Shown here: in pieces, positions 58,022 to 64,000 of the stretch | Position numbering within the stretch: position 1 is the first letter of the stretch | Layout of the letters: each line of letters begins with the position of its first letter | Assembly: GCA_025200525.1 (NCBI GenBank) | Contig: CM045767.1 | Span: forward strand, 120,030,021 to 120,094,020 | Origin: Camellia lanceoleosa | Taxonomy: Eukaryota > Streptophyta > Magnoliopsida > Ericales > Theaceae | Length of the DNA: 64,000 bases | Direction of reading: 5' to 3' | Notes under the pieces: generated by a model | What the model was told of the DNA's origin: nothing | Database searches by the model: none | What the model saw: the letters and a program-made list of their open reading frames with translations, nothing else | Position numbers and translations under genes: made by a program

Positions 58022-60880
58022 CTGAGCAAATGTTTCCTCATAGTCAATCCTATATTCTTGAGTAAATCCCCGGGCGGCAAGGCAAGCTTTGTAACGTTCA
58101 ATAGAACCATCAAAATGAGTTTTGATCTTGTAAACCCATTTGCAACTAATAATACGTTTTCCAGGAGGAAGATCAACCACATCCCAGGTATGAGTGTGAT
58201 CAAAAGCCTACAGTTCATCGGTCATAGCTTGTTGCCAAAGAGGGTTAGAAGAAGCTTCCCAATAAGAAGTAGGTTCATGAGAGCAAAAGGTAGTGGAACC
58301 AACAATATAATCATGGAGAAGAATAGAAGGTTGTTGTATCCATGTAGAATGACGCTCAAGTGAATGAGGAACCTCAATGGGAGGTGGGGATGGAGGAACC
58401 TTCATAGGAGCGGGAGAAGGCCTAGGGCCATCAGCAGACACAAGATCCTCAGGATGGATGATAGGTGTAGGCGGCTGTGGAAGCATGGGGCCAAAATCTA
58501 TATCAAGGTCATCAGAAAACAGATCTATAGAACTATCAGTAAAGATAGCGGAGTGGGTGAACTAGGAGAGGTGAAACTTGGAAAGTGTGGAGAACATTTT
58601 GTGTTCCCAAAAGACCACATGATGGGAAATACGAAGACGTTTGGTGATAGGATCCCAACAATGATACCCTTTATGTTCTATACCATACCCTAGAAAACAA
58701 CAAAGATGAGAACAAGGTTCTAGTTTAGTGTGTTCATAAGGCTGAAGTAGAACAAAACAAGCAAAACCAAAAACTTTAAGAGTGGTATAGTCAGGAGGAG
58801 AACCATACAAACGCTCGTAAGGAGAAGTGTTAGCAATTACAGGTGTAGGGACACGATTGATAGTGTGGATGACAGTGAGGGCATTTTTCCCCCAAAATTT
58901 TTCAGGACAAGAAGAAGAGGTAAGAAGAGCCCGAGTAGTGTCTAGAGTATGATGGTACTTTCTTTCGGCTCATCCATTTTGTTGGGAGGTGCCTGCACAA
59001 GATCGATGAGATAGGGTACCATGAGCCCGAAGAAAAGAAAGAAAATCAGAATCCAAGTACTCCTTAGCATTATCAGAATGAAAAAGCTTACTAGTATGAG
59101 AAAACTGAGTGCGGACCATAGCAGAGAAATCATAGTAAATCTGTTTAAGTTCAGAGCGATTTTTGAGAAGAAAAAGGCAAGTATAGCGAGAAAAATCATC
59201 AACAAAAATCACAAAATATCTGGACCCCCCCCTCCCCCATGGTTGGAGTGGGAGAAGGTCCCTAAATATCTGAATGCACAAGATCAAAAGGCGTAGTAGA
59301 AATAGAATTACTTTTATTAAAAGGTAATGCAGGTTGTTTAGCAATCTGACAAGATAAACAATTGACATCTTCAAGACGAACACAACCTAACTGACCACTA
59401 GAAACTAAAGTTTTCAAACAACTAAAAGACATATGCCCTTAAGCGACAATGCCAAAGATGAAAAGAAGACATAGTAGATGCAGCAGCAACAATATATGAT
59501 TTGTGTGGACTGCGAAGATGGATAAGTTCGAACAGACGTCCATGCTTACAGCACCAAACAACCATTAGCAGAAAAGGTAATAGTTAGACCAAGTTCACAT
59601 AACTAACCAACAGAGATAAGGTTCAATTGAAAGGCGAGAATATGGTAAGCATCAGAAAGAGACACAATGGAAGTAGAGATTTGGCCAATGTGACTAATAG
59701 GCACATGAGAACCATTAGCAGTGTGTATAGTGGGAGCAGAAGATGATGATGATAAAGAAGAAAATAGAGTGGAGTCAAAAGCCATGTGAATACAACATGC
59801 GGAATCAAAATACCATGAAGAGTTACCTGAGGTTACTGAAAGAGCAGTAGAGGGAGGAGTACCAGATTTGGCGAGCACCTGGTGGATAATGGACTCAACA
59901 TTATCCATAGAGAAGGAATGAGCAGAAGAACCCTCAGAGGCAACAGCAGCAGAGCGAGAACCGTGGCCAGATTTAGACTGATACCCAGAATAAGAAGCCC
60001 CTTTCTTGGATGAAGTAGTGGAGGTAGCTCGAGGACAATTATTTTGGAGATGGCCTGGAGTAGTCTTGTGACAAATCAAGCATTCGCGAACCTAGCAGTG
60101 AACAAGAGAATGATTGGCTGGCAGGCCTCGATTGCAACAATAATTGCATATGATTGGCTGTGAAGATGAGGAACTCTGAGAAAATGGTGTAGCAAGAACA
60201 GAATCCATGTTTTGAGATTTGAGAATCCCAAAACGAGTCTCCTCTGATAGGAGCTTAGCAATGGTTTGCTCTAAAGTGGACAAGGGCAAACAATGGAGCA
60301 AAGAAGCACGCACAAGCTCAAAAGTGCTATAAAAAATCATAAGAAACTATAATAGTAGCTGATGATTCCAATAAGTAATAAATAGTTGTGCATCCTCAGA
60401 ATGGGCCCATGGAGGTTCAGAAAGAGCGAGTCGGTCTCAAATAGACGACATCTGGGATAGGAAGTCATTGAGAGACTAACTGAGGGCTTGACACATGTGA
60501 TGAAGAGCCTGTAACAGTTGATATTGATGAGCATGGCCAGTGGTCTGATAACGTTCCTTCAAGAAATCCCAAATTTCTTTGGTAGGAGAGACAAGGGAAT
60601 CATTATCCTGAAAGCGTCCAAACTGAAGGTTGATGAAAGGAACTAAGGTAGCCCAGAACTAGGTGATAATTTGATAATTCTTACTTTCTCATTCGTCAAG
60701 ATGGTCATCAAAGGCAGAGTCAGTCTCATCCTCCTTCTGGATGGGTTTTGGAAGAGCACCAGTAATAATTCGCCAAAGGCGTTTCCCTTTAATGAAGCTA
60801 GAGAAAGCTTGGGCCTAACTAACATAATTAGACCCATCAAGTATATTAGAAACAGATTGGATGTTGTCAGTACGATCCAT
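58022..60880 (-). pseudogene. copia D gag, protease, integrase, start of RT
   Basis: Gag starts with MDRTDNIQSV at 60880 and has KEIWDFLKERYQ and a C-x2-C...H...C knuckle (CLICHKTTPGHLQNNC) near 60030-60079. Protease has SWYFDSACCIHMA, where the family usually shows DSGA or DTGA: the Asp is kept. Integrase has CLSCQIAKQ, HSDI, FVDDFSRYTCLF, HSDNAKEYLD and GTSQQNG, then a stop before AERKYHH. The linker is Pro-rich. RT starts at NPLWQQAMTDEL and has CKWVYKIKTHFDG. Stops are numerous (for example after NYVS, LALS, and ISVG) with some frameshifts. Confidence 0.88.
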
Positions 60881-61430
60881 AATTGCCAAAACAGAGGTCA
60901 CCAACAGATTTAGAAGACCGAAAAACCTTAGGGACAAGTAGGGCTGACATCAGCACTGAGCTGTAATGATGTCAACAGCTAGCCAGTGGTTGAAAAGGGC
61001 TGACGTCAGTGGCTGAACCAAACAACGCACACGTCGAAAAGAAGTCGAGTGCAAGCCGAGAGCAAATCGGTTGAGGCAAAAGCCGAAGATGAATCGGCTG
61101 AGGAGGAAGCCAATGTGTGAGACAATGGCGGCTAAGGCGGAAACCGAGGGACAGAAGCTGAGGGAAACCGACTGAGACGATGCGTGTGGGAGTGTGGTGA
61201 GAGTGGAACCGATGTCAACTGATACGCCAGTTTTTAGGTGGCAGGTGAGGGCACGTGTGGTGTCCGATGGATGTGAGTCTGGTGGCGTTGGCTTCGTCAT
61301 GAAGAGACGAAGAGTTTGGTATAGTCCAAATGTTGAAACAGTGATGGACAAGATACGCAGAAGCCAGCAAAAACCAACAGGGGACAGAACCAGGAAAAAA
61401 AAAAAAAAAAGAGGCTAGGAGAGAACCCTA

Positions 61431-61443
61431 GGCTTTGATACCA
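61431..61443 (-). other. primer-binding site of copia D (initiator tRNA-Met)
   Basis: On minus, TGGTATCAAAGCC directly follows the 5' LTR end CATAACA. It is the usual copia site with one difference and is identical to the Cassandra site in this window. Confidence 0.9.
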
Positions 61444-61646
61444 TGTTATGAAAGTAAAGAGAGAAGAAAAAAGAGAAACTCTATATTGAATTAATGAATG
61501 AAATACAAAAAGCCTGTATTTATAGACTAAGAAAAAACCTAGATAAGTATATAAAAGAAGATAGAGATACATCAGAGATAAGTATAGAAAAAGAGATGAG
61601 ATACATCTACAATACATCAGATAAGTATAATAATATATGTCTAACA
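61444..61646 (-). repeat. 5' LTR of copia D (203 bp)
   Basis: It runs TGTTATGAAAG to ATGTCTAACA, a perfect TGTTA/TAACA inverted terminus. A TATA-like TATAAATAC lies on minus near 61515-61523. GTAAT follows it at 61647-61651 and may be half of the target duplication. Confidence 0.85.
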
Positions 61647-62370
61647 GTAATAAATATGGTGAAGTTAGAAATGATGTCATTCATGGAGTCAAAATTGGCT
61701 TAAGTAGATAAGTTCGCCTAGTATATTACATGATTAGCGAATACAACAAAATTCAAAGAATTATTTTATAAATCAGTTGCAAGTTAAACAATAAAATGGA
61801 TGATTTATTTTTAAAAACATATTTACCGTTAATTTTTTACAAATAAATACAATAAATGAATAAGTTATGATTATCAGATTAACATAATTTTTTTCATAAA
61901 TAATATACATAGTGGATTCGCCTTGCAAAATAAATGATTTATATTATTGAAACGAAACTCTTGATAGACCTATATGTCGTTCAAAATTAGGAACGGTGAG
62001 AATGCAAACCACACTTAAAATGAATGTGATGCATTAATATAATTTTTCAAGCACTTTTTTTAATATATTTTTCAAAAATATGTAATATTATTGGAGAGAA
62101 TGCATTCTTAGTTACAATTTTTGTGTTTTTATTTATAATCTACTGTATTGTTAGTTATCATTCATTGTGAGGTTAGTAATGACATTATTTTATTTATGAT
62201 TCAAGAGTTCTTTGTTATACCTGTGTCTGATTATAACTTATTTGTTTTTATAGTTATAACTCTCAAAATATTGAGTTATGCCAATTATAATAATTAAATT
62301 TACAAATGACATAACTTATTTATGATAACATTACCCAATATATAAAATCAACTTTAATGTAAATTGAAAC
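61647..62370. other. AT-rich spacer
   Basis: No gene, LTR or RNA gene is recognisable. Confidence 0.55.
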
Positions 62371-62945
62371 CGGATCACTAGGGGTGATTATGGTTCGGAT
62401 TGGTTCAATTTGGGGTAAAACCAAGACCAATCCATTGTTTACGGTTTCATAAAAATTGGAACCAAACCAATATATTTAAAATCATGGAACTAATCTGAAC
62501 CAAATCATTTAAATATGGTTCGGCTCATTTTAGAATTAGGGTTTTACATAATCTATTCACAAGAAAAATCATATAACATTTTCAAAACAAATCAACCTAT
62601 CATAAATTTTAAAAATAATAATAACATGCACACCGAACAAAAACATAACATTAAGCAAATATTCATAAATCTACCCATAATTTTTCAAATCATAACTTAA
62701 ACATAATATCTAGGATTATATGCATCAAGGTGTATAGTATGTATATAATTTTAAGTTACATACTTTCTAGTTCGGTTCTAATTCGGAACCGTGAACTTAA
62801 ATCTAGAACTGATCTGCAGAGACCGATTCTCTAATTTTCCAAACCAGAATCGAATTACAGATTCAAAAAACTAATCCAAACCTATTAGATTGGACTAGAC
62901 TAATTTGAATTGTGAATTATTTGATTTACTTACTCAGCCCTATGG
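62371..62945. repeat. interspersed repeat rich in GGTTCGG/CCGAACC
   Basis: The stretch opens GGATCACTAGGGGTGATTA and GGTTCGGATTGG and closes with CAGCCCTATGGATCACACT, a loosely inverted pair (CTAGGGGTGAT and CAGCCCTATGG). Words such as GGTTCGG, AACCAAACCAAT and AATCGAA recur. The ends and composition look like a non-autonomous DNA element, but I cannot assign a family. Confidence 0.45.
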
Positions 62946-62968
62946 ATCACACTAAAAATTACCTAAAA

Positions 62969-63117
62969 CTAGGGCTGCAAACGAACCGATCTATTCACGA
63001 ACAAGCTCGAGCTCGACTTGATTAGGCTCGGCTCAAGCTTGGTTCGGTTGCTTAATAAACGAGCTCGAGCTAGAATTTTAGGCTCGTTTGCTTAATGAAC
63101 CAAGCCCGAACTCCGCT
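62969..63117. repeat. interspersed repeat fragment (CTAGGGCTGCAAACG type)
   Basis: CTAGGGCTGCAAACGAACC, then CTCGAGCTCGACTTG and GAGCTCGAGCTAG. This matches a dispersed plant repeat that starts GGGGTGTAAACGAGCC in my memory. It appears cut off by the LTR at 63138. Confidence 0.5.
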
Positions 63118-63137
63118 CCGCACGTGAGGGCGTAAAT

Positions 63138-64000
63138 TGTTGTTGTTAGCTACTACAGTTCGGACTCATGTCACGGTTCTGAATCTAATCTCACAAAGTG
63201 CAATGTGAGACTGATAAATCACTAAAGAATCCAAATCCGGCAAATCGTTTTGAAAAATCGATTTTAATAAAAAAGCGCCAAACATGGACTGCTTTGCCAG
63301 ATTTCAGAGTCGCCACCTAAATGTTTTGTTTTGGGAAATTTAGGAAACCCTGACTCGTGCCTAAGGCCACGTGTTCGTCATCACCAAAGTTCCCTCGGCT
63401 CAGGAACTTGGGTACGAGAGGGGAAGGTCATACAATGAGCACCTCCGCTCGCCCGATCAAATGATCGGCCTTTACTAACATGATATGTTGTTTTTGAAAA
63501 CACATGTGTTCTTATTCCGGTTTATTAGCTAGCTTACTATGTGATGTGCACAACATACAAGTATAGACTAAATCACTCAATTTGGAACAAAACATCTCAT
63601 GTTTGTTTTTTTCGAAAATGATTTGAAGTTGCTACTCGCAAGTAGGCTAAGAAGCGGATTTTGCCACCCTCAAGTGGGCTTAGAAAATAACATGATTTGC
63701 CACTTCAAGTGGGCTTAAAACTTACATTTCGATGAATTGTCCCAATTCAAGTAATGGAGCCTTCATCCACAGGCATTCATGCAGTTATAGCAATTAAGCA
63801 AATAGCATCATGGCAAGCATGCTGACATGGCAACACTCACACACATGCAAGGATGCTAAAGCATAAACACTCATAGTGTACTCCGAGCCAAAAAAGAAGC
63901 TAGTTAGTAATCCATGCATGATCCTAGCTATGTTAACAATGCCTAATGCAACACATGCAAAAATGCAACTAAGATAGGCTCGGCTATTCTAATATGTCAT
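63138..64000 (-). repeat. third copy of the Ogre-like LTR, 5' end in window
   Basis: After TGTTGTTGTTAGC, the region matches 8240-8950 landmark by landmark: CAGTTCGGACTC, GTGCAATGTGAGACT, CAGAGTCGCCACCTAA, GAGAGGGGAAGGTCA and GATCGGCC, then the CATCCACAGGCATTCAT block near 63760 (8830 in the other copy). It is on minus and runs past the window end. Whether it is a solo LTR cannot be seen. Confidence 0.8.

Larger units (their letters stand above)
58022..61646 (-). mobile_element. Ty1/copia element D, 3'-truncated
   Basis: On minus: a 203 bp 5' LTR, a primer-binding site for initiator tRNA-Met, a leader with an A-run, then gag, protease, integrase and the first part of RT. The copia sequence stops within RT at about 58022 (YEETFAQ), where unrelated DNA begins; RT catalytic motifs, RNase H and the 3' LTR are missing. 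The 3' loss prevents checking a target duplication. Confidence 0.9.

Overview
The window is plant nuclear DNA, almost certainly a transposon-rich intergenic region of a flowering plant. It consists mainly of nested LTR retrotransposons of the Ty1/copia and Ty3/gypsy superfamilies, plus a Cassandra-type TRIM with 5S rRNA sequence in its LTRs and candidate MITEs. I see no intact host gene. There are two host-like remnants: a broken NPF (nitrate/peptide transporter family) gene on the minus strand at 56341-57855, and a weak exon-like stretch near 36351-36687.

Layout. 1-4668: 3' part of a chromodomain-type gypsy element (A) with a 2.4 kb LTR. 4669-12032: a decayed copia element (A); the gypsy element lies in its gag, and a 3.1 kb solo LTR (8240-11345, minus) lies in its RNase H gene. 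12537-19446: a deleted Tat-type gypsy element (C, minus) with GTTTT target duplications; a complete 620 bp Cassandra TRIM sits in its 5' LTR. 21393-34195: a copia element (B, plus, ATTTA duplications) interrupted in RNase H by a 5.3 kb non-coding, LARD-like element (D, minus, 26596-31887, GTAAA duplications). 34201-36932: AT-rich spacer, a candidate MITE and the exon-like stretch. 36933-38089: a solo LTR distantly related to copia B. About 39446-45288: part of a large Ogre/Tat-like element whose 3056 bp LTR (41749-44804) has a polypurine tract on one side and a primer-binding-like site on the other. 45294-56183: a near full-length 10.9 kb Tat gypsy element (E, minus, ATTGT duplications) that also carries a long antisense gene on the plus strand. 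56341-57855: the NPF pseudogene. 58022-61646: a copia element (D, minus) lacking its 3' part. 63138-64000: a third copy of the 3 kb LTR family, cut by the window edge.

All coding regions of the elements carry stops and frameshifts. Many lesions are G-to-A or C-to-T changes (Trp to stop, Cys to Tyr, Asp to Asn), as expected for old, methylated copies. The insertion order can be read from the nesting: copia A is older than gypsy A and the 8240 solo LTR, element C is older than Cassandra, and copia B is older than element D. The most unusual content is the antisense gene of element E with its own polyadenylation signals, the repeat-bearing non-coding element D, and the LTR flanked by both replication signals.
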